Of a DNA stretch of 64,000 nucleotides, positions 17,582 through 27,710 are shown in pieces. Position numbers and translations under genes: made by a program. Source of the stretch: Paraburkholderia sp. Tr-20389 (GTDB lineage Bacteria > Pseudomonadota > Gammaproteobacteria > Burkholderiales > Burkholderiaceae); assembly GCF_017104565.1 (NCBI RefSeq), contig NZ_JAAGPD010000002.1, positions 1 to 64,000 of the forward strand. Reading direction: 5' to 3'. The notes beneath the pieces are model-generated. The model saw only the letters and a list, made by a program, of their open reading frames with translations. It made no database searches and was not told the origin of the DNA. Position 1 is the stretch's first letter. Every line of letters starts with the position of its first letter.

Positions 17582-18394
17582 ATGACCATGCATTCCATTC
17601 CCGCATTCGGCCTCGGCACGTTTCGCCTGCAAGGCCAGGTCGTTATCGGCTCCGTGCGCAGCGGTCTCGAACTGGGCTATCGCACCATCGACACTGCGCA
17701 GATCTACGGCAATGAAGCCGAAGTCGGCGAAGCGATCGCTGCATCGGGCGTCGCGCGCGACGAGCTGTTCCTGACGACGAAGATCTGGGTCGACAACTAC
17801 TCACGCAGCAAGCTCGTTCCGAGCCTCAAGGAGAGCCTGACGAAACTGCGCACGGATCGCGTCGACCTCACGCTGATTCACTGGCCCGCGCCTGACAACG
17901 GCGTGCCGCTCGAAGAATTCATGAGCGCACTCGCGGATGCGAAGGCGCAAGGGCTCACGCGCCAGATCGGCATTTCGAACTTCAATATCGATCTGACGAA
18001 GCAAGCCATCGCCGTCGTCGGCAAAGAGAACATCGCGACCAATCAGATCGAACTGAGCCCGTATCTGCAGAACCGCAAGCTTGTCGAATTCCTCGCTGAA
18101 CAGGGCATTCACGTCACGTCGTACATGACGCTCGCGTACGGCAAGGTGCTGAACGATCCCGTCATCGGACAGATCGCGAAGCGTCACGAGGCGACACCCG
18201 CGCAAGTCGCGCTCGCCTGGGCGCTGCAACGGGGCTACTCGGTGATCCCGTCGTCGACGAAGCGCGAGAACCTCGCGAGCAACCTGCTCGCGCAACAACT
18301 CGTGCTGACGGCCGACGACATGGCGCAAATCGCCGCGCTGGAGCGCAACGGACGCGAAGTGAGTCCCGAAGGTCTTGCCCCCGTATGGGACTGA
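17582..18394 (+). CDS. dkgB: 2,5-didehydrogluconate reductase DkgB
   Basis: 270 residues. Long stretches match what I know of Escherichia coli Dkg[58 protein letters not shown] and the C-terminal [11 protein letters not shown]. The catalytic tetrad is D37, Y42, K67, H100. It reduces methylglyoxal, aromatic aldehydes and 2,5-diketogluconate with NADPH. It lies in an operon after the MFS gene, overlaps nothing real, and is followed by a second, unrelated-subfamily AKR. Confidence 0.93.
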   Translation: MTMHSIPAFGLGTFRLQGQVVIGSVRSGLELGYRTIDTAQIYGNEAEVGEAIAASGVARDELFLTTKIWVDNYSRSKLVPSLKESLTKLRTDRVDLTLIHWPAPDNGVPLEEFMSALADAKAQGLTRQIGISNFNIDLTKQAIAVVGKENIATNQIELSPYLQNRKLVEFLAEQGIHVTSYMTLAYGKVLNDPVIGQIAKRHEATPAQVALAWALQRGYSVIPSSTKRENLASNLLAQQLVLTADDMAQIAALERNGREVSPEGLAPVWD

Positions 18395-18432
18395 ACGGAC
18401 GCTGCAAACGCAACATGCAACAAAGGAACATC

Positions 18433-19431
18433 ATGCGAATCGACATCCCCTCACACATCGGCTTCGGCACTGCGCCGCTCGGCAACATGTATCGCGACAT
18501 CCCGAACGATGAAGCCATCGCCACGGTACGCGCCGCCTGGGACAGCGGCATCCGCTATTTCGACGCCGCGCCGCTCTATGGCGCCGGCCTGGCAGAGCTT
18601 CGGCTCGGCGAAGCGCTGTCGGCTTTTCCGCGCGATGCGTACCTGATCGGCACCAAGGTCGGACGCCTGATCCTCGACGAGCACGAATCGACCGCACAGC
18701 GCGATCTCGGCGAAAAAGGCGGTCTCTTCGAGCATGGGCTGCCGAACCGGATCGTCTACGACTACACGGAATCGGGCACGCTGCGTTCGATCGAAGAGAG
18801 CCTCGCACGTCTGCGCACTGATCGCCTCGACTATGTGTGGATCCACGACCCGGCCGTCGATTTCCACGGCGAGCAATGGCGCGATGTGTTCGCCGTCGCG
18901 ATGTCGGGCGCGGCGAAAGCGCTCACGCGTCTGCGTGAAGAAGGCGTCATCAAGGCGTGGGGACTCGGTGTGAATCGTGTTGACCCGTGCGTGCTTGCAC
19001 TCGAACAGGCCGATCCCGATGGCTTTCTTCTGGCGGGCCGCTATACGTTGCTCGATCACGCCGCGGCGCTCGAAAAGCTGATGCCCGCTTCAGCCGAGCG
19101 TGGGCTCGGGATCGTGATCGGCGGCCCGTACAACTCGGGCCTGCTGGCGGGCGGCACGCATTACGAGTATCAGAAGGCGCCGCAGACCATGATCGAGCGC
19201 GTCGAGCGGATCAAGGCCATCTGCGCCCGCTTCGGCGTGGACATTCGCGCCGTCGCATTGCAGTTCTCGCTGGCGCATCCCGCCGTGGCGGGCATCATTC
19301 CAGGTGCGAGCCGACCCGAGCGCATCGCGGAAAATCGCGCACTTGCCGCGCAGACGATTCCCGGCGAACTGTGGAGCGCGTTGAAGTCGGCGGGTGTCAT
19401 CGGTCAGTACGCGCCGACGCCCGTTATCTGA
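18433..19431 (+). CDS. Aldo/keto reductase, D-threo-aldose 1-dehydrogenase type
   Basis: 332 residues. The tetrad is D44 and Y49 (FDAAPLYGAGLAE), K75 (IGTKVGR) and H138 (DYVWIHDP). The insertion with LPNRIVYDYTESGTLRSIEESLARL and IIPGASRPERIAEN places it in the group of D-threo-aldose/L-fucose dehydrogenases and pyridoxal 4-dehydrogenase. The start has AAAGGAAC just upstream; an ATG 48 bases earlier overlaps dkgB. Together with dkgB it would act on aldehydes or sugar lactols. Confidence 0.87.
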   Translation: MRIDIPSHIGFGTAPLGNMYRDIPNDEAIATVRAAWDSGIRYFDAAPLYGAGLAELRLGEALSAFPRDAYLIGTKVGRLILDEHESTAQRDLGEKGGLFEHGLPNRIVYDYTESGTLRSIEESLARLRTDRLDYVWIHDPAVDFHGEQWRDVFAVAMSGAAKALTRLREEGVIKAWGLGVNRVDPCVLALEQADPDGFLLAGRYTLLDHAAALEKLMPASAERGLGIVIGGPYNSGLLAGGTHYEYQKAPQTMIERVERIKAICARFGVDIRAVALQFSLAHPAVAGIIPGASRPERIAENRALAAQTIPGELWSALKSAGVIGQYAPTPVI

Positions 19432-19447
19432 TGCTGCGGAGACGCAT

Positions 19448-19873
19448 ATGACCAACGTCAGCGTATCAGTGGAAATTGCGGCGTCTGCGCAAGCGGTGTG
19501 GTCGGTGGTCGGCGACTTCAACGGCTTGCCCCGCTGGCTCGAACTCGTCCCCGCATCGCGACTGACGGACGACGGACGCGTTCGGCATCTCGAAGCCATC
19601 AATGGCGCATCGATCGTCGAAAGACTGCTCGATCACAGCGACGAGCGCATGCAGTATCTCTACACGATTCTGGAAGGCCCCGATCCTGTGACGGATTACA
19701 CGGCCTCGCTGTCGTTGCGCGAACTCGACGCGCATCGGACGACGGTGACATGGGCAAGCCGTTTCGAGCCGAATGATCCGAACGAAGCGGACTCGCTCGC
19801 CGCGCATTATGAAGCGCTTTACCGCGCCGGACTGACTCGCCTCAAGGAACTTCTGGAGACGCCCCGTCGCTGA
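19448..19873 (+). CDS. SRPBCC-family (START-like) protein
   Basis: 141 residues. The N-terminus MTNVSVSVEIAASAQAVWSVVGDFNGLPRWLE is the start of polyketide cyclase/dehydrase-like SRPBCC proteins, and the C-terminal helix YEALYRAGLTRLKELLE closes the hydrophobic pocket. Such proteins bind small hydrophobic ligands. GGAG lies seven bases before the ATG. Last gene of the operon; a ligand shared with the two reductases is possible but not shown. Confidence 0.85.
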   Translation: MTNVSVSVEIAASAQAVWSVVGDFNGLPRWLELVPASRLTDDGRVRHLEAINGASIVERLLDHSDERMQYLYTILEGPDPVTDYTASLSLRELDAHRTTVTWASRFEPNDPNEADSLAAHYEALYRAGLTRLKELLETPRR

Positions 19874-19946
19874 AACGCGCCATGTATGCATGTGCCAATT
19901 CGAATGGCGCGTGCATTTTTCGAAATGCCGCAGGCGCTCGGCGCGC

Positions 19947-20302
19947 AAGCTAAGGCTGCCGGTCAAGGTCGTCGTCTTCGACAACAGCGTGCTCGGTTTT
20001 GTATCGATGGAACTGAAGGCGAGCGGCTATCTCGACACGAACGTCGATCTCAGCAAGACCGATTTCGCCGCAATTGCCAACGGTGCGGGCATCTTCAGCA
20101 TTCGTGTCGAGATCTCGGAGCAGGTGGGCGCTGCACTGAAGGCAGCGTTCGCGCACGACTCACGGGCCGTCGTCGATGTCGTGACAGCGAAGCAGGCTCG
20201 CTATGCCGCCCAAGATCGAGCTGGCCCCCGCCCAGGGCTTCCGCGATTCTCAACGGACGCGGCGACGAAATCGTCGAACTCGCGCGGACCAACTTCCGCT
20301 GA
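19947..20302 (+). pseudogene. Remnant of a pyruvate oxidase (poxB-type) C-terminus
   Basis: Three consecutive reading frames together give the C-terminal domain of a thiamine-diphosphate pyruvate oxidase. The first frame gives LPVKVVVFDNSVLGFVSMEL...GAGIFSIRVEISEQVGAALKAAFAHDSRAVVDVV. After one extra base it continues as MPPKIELAPAQGF, and after a deletion as AILNGRGDEIVELARTNFR followed by TGA. About 460 residues of the expected N-terminal part are missing. No intact copy is nearby, so this is a decayed fragment left by deletion. Confidence 0.8.
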
Positions 20303-20335
20303 CGCAGCGAGCTTCGGCGCGCCGCCCTTCGCATG

Positions 20336-20989
20336 CTAACGCTGGCGGCCACCGAAGTTCGGCATCGTTCCATTGACGCGAGCACGCCGCAATTCGGCGA
20401 CGACCTCGGCGCGCGTCTTCGGCCGTCCGTTCGAAACGACGGCCATATGTTTGCGCTGACCCCGCAGCGATTTCACATGACTCGTTCCGTGCGAAGCAAC
20501 CTGCCTGGTTCGGGCGGTTCTTTCCTGAGTACGATCCGTTCCGCCTGTCTCCCCCGCGACGGAAGGCTGCGTATTGACGTTGTCGGCAACGGCAGCAAGC
20601 ATCGTCGTGTGCGCCGCTTTCAATTCGCGCGCACGCAATTCCTGCTGAAGCGCCAAAGCCTGCGGAAGATCGCTGTGGACCGCGAGCACTTCATCGAGCA
20701 GAACCTTTGCAGCCGTCAGATCGTTGCGTTGCAGATTGTCGCTGACCGACTGAAGGACGAAGGCGATGTCGGCGTCGGATGTGTCGTCGCGAGACGCGAC
20801 GACAGACGGCACATCATTGACGGGAGGCGGCGCGTTCTGCGGATCGTCCGTCGCCGAAACGTCATCGTGATGGAACGGCCAGAGGTCGGATAGCGCGTTC
20901 GACTCGATATGCAGCACGACTGCCCCGAGCGCCAGACCGCCCATCACGATGCAGCCCGCCAGCGCCCTTTTGTCGAAACGACCATTCAC
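20336..20989 (-). CDS. Membrane-anchored protein with DUF4148-like C-terminus
   Basis: 217 residues starting at GTG with AAAGGAGGG upstream. Residues 10-28 are one membrane helix (ALAGCIVMGGLALGAVVL), followed by an acidic linker, a helical segment of about 45 residues (SDNLQRNDLTAAKVLLDEVLAVHSDLPQALALQQEL) resembling a single TPR-like pair, a Thr/Arg-rich linker, and KTRAEVVAELRRARVNGTMPNFG, which looks like the DUF4148 motif of Burkholderia periplasmic proteins. Function unknown; probably periplasmic. Confidence 0.65.
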   Translation of the reverse strand: MNGRFDKRALAGCIVMGGLALGAVVLHIESNALSDLWPFHHDDVSATDDPQNAPPPVNDVPSVVASRDDTSDADIAFVLQSVSDNLQRNDLTAAKVLLDEVLAVHSDLPQALALQQELRARELKAAHTTMLAAVADNVNTQPSVAGETGGTDRTQERTARTRQVASHGTSHVKSLRGQRKHMAVVSNGRPKTRAEVVAELRRARVNGTMPNFGGRQR

Positions 20990-21137
20990 CGTTTCCCTCC
21001 TTTACATGATCGAAAGGCGCATACGTGCTGATCCAAGGGGCGCGGTCTAAGAACGAGCCTCCGAAACGAAATCGCGAGCAAGAGCGATGCCAGCATGCGC
21101 GTCTCTCGCGAATCGCGACATGAGATGAGTTCGCAAG

Positions 21138-21659
21138 TCAGATGACGATATCGCGCGTCAAGCGCACTTCCATCAGCGATACGCCGCCAATCTCGATGTT
21201 CCTGGCGAAGCCATCGCGCGCGAATCCTCGCCGTGCATAGAAGGCGCATGCTGCCGCGTTGTCATTCAGCACCCAGAGGGCGATATGCGCATAACCTTCG
21301 ACGTGAAGCATTTCGCACGCGGCCGTCATCAGCGCAGTGCCGATACCACGATTCCAGCATGCCGATGCAACGTAGATCGCCTCGATTTCCGCGCAACGCG
21401 CATCGAGGTCTGCGTCGCGTGCAGGACCGAACGCGACCCAGCCCGCTATTGCGTCGTTCACAATGGCAACGAGCACGCGCGGCGCACCGGCAAGCAGCGC
21501 GCTTCTCCACTTTTCCGCACGGGAGTGCGGATCGAGCCTGGCGAGGTACGCGACCGGCAGCAACGCTTCGTAGGCGGCTCGCCAGGCTGCGACGTGAACC
21601 GTGGCGATTCCATCTGCGTCGTCGGCTGTCGCAAGTCTGATATGCATATGATTCGACAC
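21138..21659 (-). CDS. GNAT-family N-acetyltransferase
   Basis: 173 residues. The acetyl-CoA loop is in the segment EAIYVASACWNRGIGTALMTAACEML (motif A, with R/Q-x-x-G-x-G/A changed to R-G-I-G-T-A), and motif B is LWVLNDNAAACAFYARRGFARDG. The substrate cannot be deduced. The GTG start at the 5' end or an ATG four codons later are both possible. It stands alone, divergent from the ProP-type transporter gene. Confidence 0.87.
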   Translation of the reverse strand: MSNHMHIRLATADDADGIATVHVAAWRAAYEALLPVAYLARLDPHSRAEKWRSALLAGAPRVLVAIVNDAIAGWVAFGPARDADLDARCAEIEAIYVASACWNRGIGTALMTAACEMLHVEGYAHIALWVLNDNAAACAFYARRGFARDGFARNIEIGGVSLMEVRLTRDIVI

Positions 21660-21920
21660 CTACGTTTTGGCCTTGAAATACAAGCGCTGTCGTTTTCCGC
21701 CGGTTTCCAGGCGCATGAGCGACAACCCGGCGCCCCGCATATCAGCACACTCTACTCGATGATTTTGCCTGACGTCGCGCGGCCGCTTGCGGTTCGTGTC
21801 CGCATCGTTCGATGACGCGGCGTTCCGAAGCCCACTGGCGCCCGATGACCTGACCGGCCTATGCCCGGTCTGATGCCTGTCGCATGTCGCGGGTCCGCCA
21901 AGCACTCAGGAGTGTGTCAA

Positions 21921-23387
21921 TTGAGCCAGTCGAAAGCGCGCACCACACGGCGCCATTCTTCGAGCGCATCCCTCACGCTTGACGACATTACGATCGTTGA
22001 TCACTCACTGCTCAAGCGTGCCGTCGGCGCCATGGCGCTCGGCAACGCGATGGAATGGTTCGACTTCGGCGTGTACAGCTACATCGCCGTCACCCTCGGC
22101 AAAGTGTTCTTCCCGTCGAGCAGCCCGTCGGCGCAGTTGATCGCGACCTTCGGCACGTTCGCGGCCGCGTTCCTCGTGCGCCCGATCGGCGGCATGGTGT
22201 TCGGGCCGCTCGGCGACCGGATCGGCCGGCAACGCGTACTCGCGATGACGATGATCATGATGGCCGTCGGCACGTTCGCGATCGGTCTGATTCCGAGCTA
22301 CGGCTCGATCGGCATTTTCGCGCCCGCGCTGCTGCTTGTCGCGCGTCTCGTGCAGGGCTTTTCGACAGGTGGCGAATACGGCGGTGCGGCGACCTTCATT
22401 GCCGAGTTCGCGACGGACCGCCGTCGCGGCTTCGCGGGCAGCTTCCTCGAGTTCGGCACGCTGGTCGGTTATATCCTCGGTGCGGGTACGGTGGCCGTGT
22501 TGACGGCTTCGCTGTCGCAGGAAGCACTGCTGTCGTGGGGCTGGCGTGTGCCGTTCTTCATCGCGGGTCCACTGGGTCTGGTCGGCCTGTACATCCGGAT
22601 GAAGCTCGAAGAAACGCCTGCGTTCAAGAAAGAAGCGGAAGCGCGTGAAGCCGACGAGAAGTCGCGTCCGAAGCAGAGCTTCATGGAACTGCTCGCGCAG
22701 CAGTGGAAGCCGCTGCTGCAATGCGTCGGCCTCGTGCTGATCTTCAACGTGACCGACTACATGGCGCTGTCGTATCTGCCGAGCTATCTGTCGGCGACAC
22801 TGCACTTCAACGAATCGCACGGTCTGTTCCTCGTGCTGGCTGTGATGGTGCTGATGATGCCGATGACGCTCTACGCGGGCCATCTGTCGGACAAGATCGG
22901 CCGCAAGCCTGTGATGCTGCTCGGCTGCGTGGGTCTGTTCGTGCTGTCGATTCCGGCGCTGCTGCTAATCCGTACGGGCGCCGTGCTGCCCGTGTTCAGC
23001 GGCCTGCTGATTCTCGGCGCATTGTTGTCGACGTTCACGGGTGTGATGCCGTCGTCGCTGCCCGCCCTCTTCCCGACGAAGATCCGCTACGGCGCGCTGG
23101 CGATCGGCTTCAACGTGTCGGTATCGCTGTTCGGCGGCACGACGCCGCTCGTCGCCGCGTGGCTCGTCGACCGCACCGGCAACGCGATGATGCCTGCGTA
23201 CTACCTGATGGGCGCGTCGATAATCGGCATCGTCTCCGTGCTCGCATTGCGCGAGACGGCTCGCAAGCCCCTGCTCGGCTCGGGCCCGTGCGTCGCGACG
23301 CGCGCTGAAGCGCTGAGCCTGATACGTGCGGCCGGAAATACCCAACCGTCGAAGAAGCGTCTGGCGCTAGTCCGGGAACGTGCATAG
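21921..23387 (+). CDS. MFS transporter, metabolite:H+ symporter (ProP-like)
   Basis: 488 residues from a TTG start, chosen because AGGAG lies eight bases before it; an ATG 60 bases upstream lacks a ribosome binding site. GNAMEWFDFGVYSYIAVTLGKVFFP is the signature of the metabolite:proton symporter family (ProP, ShiA, KgtP), followed by PIGGMVFGPLGDRIGRQRVL and VQGFSTGGEYGGAATF. The second half repeats the loop motif as GHLSDKIGRKPVML. The substrate is likely an osmolyte such as proline or glycine betaine, or an organic acid. Convergent with the MocR gene. Confidence 0.88.
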   Translation: MSQSKARTTRRHSSSASLTLDDITIVDHSLLKRAVGAMALGNAMEWFDFGVYSYIAVTLGKVFFPSSSPSAQLIATFGTFAAAFLVRPIGGMVFGPLGDRIGRQRVLAMTMIMMAVGTFAIGLIPSYGSIGIFAPALLLVARLVQGFSTGGEYGGAATFIAEFATDRRRGFAGSFLEFGTLVGYILGAGTVAVLTASLSQEALLSWGWRVPFFIAGPLGLVGLYIRMKLEETPAFKKEAEAREADEKSRPKQSFMELLAQQWKPLLQCVGLVLIFNVTDYMALSYLPSYLSATLHFNESHGLFLVLAVMVLMMPMTLYAGHLSDKIGRKPVMLLGCVGLFVLSIPALLLIRTGAVLPVFSGLLILGALLSTFTGVMPSSLPALFPTKIRYGALAIGFNVSVSLFGGTTPLVAAWLVDRTGNAMMPAYYLMGASIIGIVSVLALRETARKPLLGSGPCVATRAEALSLIRAAGNTQPSKKRLALVRERA

Positions 23388-23407
23388 CGAAAGCGGCACG
23401 CCGGTCG

Positions 23408-24742
23408 TCAATACGTGTAGCTGCCGATCACCTGCCGGACCTTTCTCAGCGATTCGCGAAGCACATCGAGTTCGACGGAACCCAACGCGAGGCGCACCGC
23501 ATGCGGCACATGATGCGAAGTCGCATATGGCTCGGCAGTCGAAACGGAGATGTGCTCGCGCATCAGTGCTGCGGCAACCTGATCGGCGCGCACTTCTTCC
23601 GACAGCGGAAGCCACACGAAATACGATGCGGGATGACGAACGCAGCGCAGGCCGGCAAGCACGTCGGCGGCCATCGCCTGGCGGATCTTCGCGTCACGAC
23701 GCTTCTCCGTTTCCAGCCGCTTGACGGTTCCATCGTCCAGCCACGCGCAGGCGATCGCGGTCATCACGCCCGGCGTGTTCCAGGTCGTCGCGCGGATCGC
23801 CTGTTCGATCGCCTTCATCGACTCCGGCGGCGCAACGACGAACCCGACGCGCAACCCGGTCGCCACGTTCTTCGATAATCCCGACACGTAGACGGTCGTC
23901 TCAGGCGCAAGCGCGGCCAGCGGTGCAGGCGGCTTGTCGACGAGGAACGCGTAAGCCGCATCCTCGATGATCAGCAGCCCGTGCCGGCGCGCAATCGACA
24001 CCAGTTGCTTGCGACGATGCGCGCTCATCACCCAGCCGAGCGGATTGTGCATCGTGGGCATCACATACACGGCTCGTACGCGGCGGCTTTTGCACAGACG
24101 TTCGAGTGCATCGAGATCGGGTCCTTGTGCGGCGGCTGGAACAGACGCCAATTCAAGGCCGAACGTGTCGGCCAGCACCTTGAAGCCAGGATAGGTCAAT
24201 GCGTCCACGGCTACCACGTCGCCGGGACGCAGCAACGCCATCACCGTCGCAGCCAGCCCGGCCTGCGCGCCGTTCACGAGCGACACCCGCTCCCAACCCA
24301 CGTCGAGCCCACGGCACGCCAGATGCCGGGCAACAGCCGCGCGCTCGTGCTGACGTCCGCCGTGGGGCTGATAGCGCAGCAGGCTTTCCAGATCGCCGGA
24401 TGCAGCGAGTTGCCGCAACGCCGCGCGCAACAGATCGGCCTGACCGGGCAGCGCCGGATAGTTGAAGTTGAGATCGACCATGCCCGCCGCGAGCACGAAC
24501 TGATCGATGCCTTGCCTGGGCGGCAAAGAAATCTCGCGAACGAACGTACCGCGTCCCGTCTCGCCGCTGACGAGGCCCATCGCCGCGAGTTCGGCATAGA
24601 CGCGCGTCGCCGTGACGAGCGCGAGGCCATTCTTCGCAGCAAGCTCACGATGCGTCGGCAGACGCGTGCCCGCAGGCAGCCTGCCCGAGCGGATATCCGC
24701 GGCATACGCATCGACGAGCGCCTTGTACCGGAGTTGAGCCAT
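23408..24742 (-). CDS. MocR-type regulator (GntR helix-turn-helix fused to aminotransferase fold)
   Basis: 444 residues. Residues 1-75 are a GntR winged helix (YAADIRSGRLPAGTRLPTHRELAAKNGLALVTATRVYAELAAMGLV, GRGTFV). The rest is a fold-type I aminotransferase: YPGFKVLADTFGLE, YVMPTMHNPLG, LIIEDAAY and the PLP lysine in YVSGLSKNVATGLRVGFV. MocR proteins sense PLP or an amino compound and usually control an adjacent divergent gene, here the DJ-1/PfpI gene 87 bases away. An in-frame TTG lies seven codons upstream as an alternative start. Confidence 0.92.
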   Translation of the reverse strand: MAQLRYKALVDAYAADIRSGRLPAGTRLPTHRELAAKNGLALVTATRVYAELAAMGLVSGETGRGTFVREISLPPRQGIDQFVLAAGMVDLNFNYPALPGQADLLRAALRQLAASGDLESLLRYQPHGGRQHERAAVARHLACRGLDVGWERVSLVNGAQAGLAATVMALLRPGDVVAVDALTYPGFKVLADTFGLELASVPAAAQGPDLDALERLCKSRRVRAVYVMPTMHNPLGWVMSAHRRKQLVSIARRHGLLIIEDAAYAFLVDKPPAPLAALAPETTVYVSGLSKNVATGLRVGFVVAPPESMKAIEQAIRATTWNTPGVMTAIACAWLDDGTVKRLETEKRRDAKIRQAMAADVLAGLRCVRHPASYFVWLPLSEEVRADQVAAALMREHISVSTAEPYATSHHVPHAVRLALGSVELDVLRESLRKVRQVIGSYTY

Positions 24743-24829
24743 ACGCAGATGTATCCATGACAATTATTTGATTGTAATGCTGCCTGCGCCTAGCATCTGT
24801 TCACCCCACACCTCATCGGGAGGACCATC

Positions 24830-25447
24830 ATGCATATCGCCATTCTGACGTTCGAAGGCTTCAATGAACTCGATTCGTTCATTGCACTCGGCGTTCTCAA
24901 CCGCATCAGAAAGCCGGACTGGCGCGTGTCGATTGCAACGCCGGCAACGCGTGTCACATCGATGAATGGCGTGACCATTGAAGGGCAGATTTCCTTGCGT
25001 GAAGCGAATGCAGCGGATGCCGTGCTCGTCGGCAGCGGGAAGCTGACGCGAGATGTCGTCGCCGATCCCGCATTGATGTCGCAGATGCAGTTCGATCCGT
25101 CGCGTCAGCTGTTGGGCGCGCAGTGTTCCGGCACGCTCGTGCTGGCGAAACTGGGGCTGCTCGATGGTGTGTCCGCCTGCACCGATCTCACCACGAAACC
25201 TTGGGTCGAAGAAGCCGGCGTGGACGTGCTGAATCAGCCGTTCGTTGCGCGTGGCAACGTCGCGACGGCCGGCGGATGTCTTGCTTCGCACTATCTTGCG
25301 GCATGGGTGATTGCGCGCCTCGAAGGTATCGACGCGGCGGCGAACGCCATTCACTACGTCGCACCCGTCGGCGAAAAAGAGGACTACGTCGCGCGCGCGA
25401 TGCGCAACATCACGCCGTTTCTGCACGAAGCGAGCGCAGCCGTTTGA
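24830..25447 (+). CDS. DJ-1/PfpI-family protein
   Basis: 205 residues, one glutamine amidotransferase-like domain. The nucleophile elbow is GAQCSGTLVLA with C99, and E17-region residues (TFEGFNELD) supply the acidic partner. The family includes proteases, chaperones and deglycases or isonitrile hydratases; the exact activity cannot be told. GGGAGG upstream sets the start. It is divergent from a MocR regulator, which probably controls it. Confidence 0.87.
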   Translation: MHIAILTFEGFNELDSFIALGVLNRIRKPDWRVSIATPATRVTSMNGVTIEGQISLREANAADAVLVGSGKLTRDVVADPALMSQMQFDPSRQLLGAQCSGTLVLAKLGLLDGVSACTDLTTKPWVEEAGVDVLNQPFVARGNVATAGGCLASHYLAAWVIARLEGIDAAANAIHYVAPVGEKEDYVARAMRNITPFLHEASAAV

Positions 25448-25677
25448 GGCGCATTTTCTAAACCACTCGTTGCGTGTGCATCATCGGAATAGCGACACGT
25501 TTTCGACCTCAAACGACACCGGAAAAGTCGCGAAAAATATTTATCGATTCCCTCGCCGGAACTGCTCAAGGCGGCACGATATCAGCCGACAACCAACGTA
25601 ATCCTCGGCGCGCATCGACTGATTTTCAGCACGCAAGCGAGACGTTATCGGGACGCAGTTCGACATTGGCAGAGGTC

Positions 25678-27573
25678 ATGGTGAAGCTTACGGGTTCGAT
25701 CGCTTTCAAGTTCAGCGCGGCATCGGGCGCTGCACTCGCAGTCACGGTTCTCCTTCTCACTTCGGTCGGGGCACTGAACGTGCGTCACCAGGCTGTCGAC
25801 GAGTTCGAGCAGTCCAGTCACGCGCGCATCGTCCAGGCAGACGAATCGCTCGATGTGAACTTCAAGGATGTCGAACAGAACCTCACGTATCTCACGCAAA
25901 CCGCCCAACTGAAAGCAGCCGATCAGAGCATCACCGACTATCTGAATCACGGCGGCCAGATGACGCCGGACAAGAACGGCGAAATCGAAAAGACGATCTT
26001 CGCGTTGCTCAAGGATTTCGGCGATACGCATCCCAACATGCGCTATCTGGACATCGGCACGCGTTGGGGCGGTTACGTGCAATGGCCGATCGAAAGCCTC
26101 AACGGCGAGCACTACGATCCGCGCGTGCGTCCTTGGTATCAGCTGGCGATGACGGCACCCGACCGCGTCGTGCGTCCTGCGCCGTATCTCAGTGCGGCGG
26201 GTTCGGGCGGCGCAATCATTTCGTTCGCGCGCGTCGTGAAGGACAGCAAGGGCGAGATTCTCGGCGTACTCGAAGGCGACATTTCACTCGACGACTTTGC
26301 GCGGCTCACCAGTGGCATCCAGTTCGGCAAATCAGGTTATCTGCTCGTGACGGACAGCAGCGGCAAAGTGCTCATCGATCCGCGCGAGAAGAAACACGAG
26401 TTCAAGGAACTGAAGGGCCTGGGCGGCGGCTACGAACAACTGTCGAGCGCTGCCGACGGACTCGTCCGCATCCAGATGGACGGCGTCGAGTATCAGTCGT
26501 TCGTCTATACGTCGCCAAAAAATGGCTGGAAGTACTATGCGCTCGTACCCGCGTCGGAAATGATGGCGGCTGCCAATCGCCTCACATGGACGCTGATCGC
26601 GATGGGACTGCTGGTGCTCGTCGTGGCCGTGCTGATCATGGTCGCATTGGGACGCAGGATGACCGATCCGATCCGTAATCTCGCCAACTCGATGCATGAA
26701 ATCGCAGCCGGCGACGGCGACATGACGCGTCGTCTGCCGCAGTTGAGCAACGACGAAGTCGGTCATCTCGCGAAGCAGTTCAACGCGTTCGTCGAAAAGC
26801 TGCATGGCGTTCTGCTGAAAGTGATGACCAACAGCCGTCATCTCGAACTCGCCGCAAGCGAAGTGTCGGCGGGCAATCTCGATCTGTCGTCCCGAACCGA
26901 GCAACAGGCGGCATCGATCCAGCAAACGGCGGCCAGCATGGAAGAACTGGCGGGCACCGTGCGCGGCACCGCCGATCAGGCGAAGAACGCCAACGCCGTC
27001 GCTTCGGGCGCCGTGGAAGTGGCGCGGCGCGGCAACGACGCCGTGTCGGCGGCGGCGAAAACGATGAATACCGCCGTCGAGCAGTCGGGGCGCATTGTCG
27101 GCATCGTCGGCATGATCGAAGGCATCGCGTTCCAGACCAACATTCTGGCGTTGAACGCCGCCGTCGAATCCGCGCGTGCGGGCGAGAGCGGCCGGGGCTT
27201 CGCCGTGGTCGCAGCCGAAGTGCGCAACCTCGCCCAGCGTTCGACGAGCGCGGCCAAAGAGATCAAGGCTTTGCTGGAAGCGTCCGTCGGCAACGTCGAG
27301 GCAGGCGCCGAACAGGTCAACCTCGCGGGCAAGACGATCGCCGAACTGACCGACGCGATTTCCAACGTCGCCACCATCACCAGCGAAATCGCCGATTCCG
27401 CTCGCGAGCAAAGCCGGGCGATCGGCGAGGTCAATCAGGCGGTCTCGCTGATGGATCAATCGACCCAGCAGAACGCGGCGCTCGTGGAAGAAATCGCCGC
27501 GGCCTCCGAATCGCTCAGCACGCAGGGCAAGGATCTGAACGCGACGGTCGGGTTCTTCAAGCTGGGCGCCTGA
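25678..27573 (+). CDS. Methyl-accepting chemotaxis protein with dCache sensor
   Basis: 631 residues. A first membrane helix (about 12-35) is followed by a periplasmic dCache_1 domain (to about 290) with [12 protein letters not shown] at 146-157, the R-x-W-Y pattern seen in amino-acid-binding dCache sensors. A second helix ([20 protein letters not shown]) leads into HAMP ([24 protein letters not shown]) and a signalling domain whose tip reads [23 protein letters not shown]. No C-terminal NWETF-type pentapeptide is present, so adaptation enzymes must bind otherwise. AGAGG sets the start. Confidence 0.93.
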   Translation: MVKLTGSIAFKFSAASGAALAVTVLLLTSVGALNVRHQAVDEFEQSSHARIVQADESLDVNFKDVEQNLTYLTQTAQLKAADQSITDYLNHGGQMTPDKNGEIEKTIFALLKDFGDTHPNMRYLDIGTRWGGYVQWPIESLNGEHYDPRVRPWYQLAMTAPDRVVRPAPYLSAAGSGGAIISFARVVKDSKGEILGVLEGDISLDDFARLTSGIQFGKSGYLLVTDSSGKVLIDPREKKHEFKELKGLGGGYEQLSSAADGLVRIQMDGVEYQSFVYTSPKNGWKYYALVPASEMMAAANRLTWTLIAMGLLVLVVAVLIMVALGRRMTDPIRNLANSMHEIAAGDGDMTRRLPQLSNDEVGHLAKQFNAFVEKLHGVLLKVMTNSRHLELAASEVSAGNLDLSSRTEQQAASIQQTAASMEELAGTVRGTADQAKNANAVASGAVEVARRGNDAVSAAAKTMNTAVEQSGRIVGIVGMIEGIAFQTNILALNAAVESARAGESGRGFAVVAAEVRNLAQRSTSAAKEIKALLEASVGNVEAGAEQVNLAGKTIAELTDAISNVATITSEIADSAREQSRAIGEVNQAVSLMDQSTQQNAALVEEIAAASESLSTQGKDLNATVGFFKLGA

Positions 27574-27710
27574 GGCCACGGTGGTCACCGTTCTCGTTTC
27601 GAGAAGTATGAATTGACCTGGCGAGGGATTCTGCTGCAAGCGGCACATCCCTAGACTTCGTTCTCGAGTGATCTGGATATCCCAGTCACATCCGACCGAA
27701 GGAAATCGCC

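Noticed and set aside
27578-27591. Palindrome ACGGTG-GT-CACCGT after the chemoreceptor gene as terminator
   Set aside because: The two-base loop and lack of a T run make a terminator unlikely; too short to claim as an operator.
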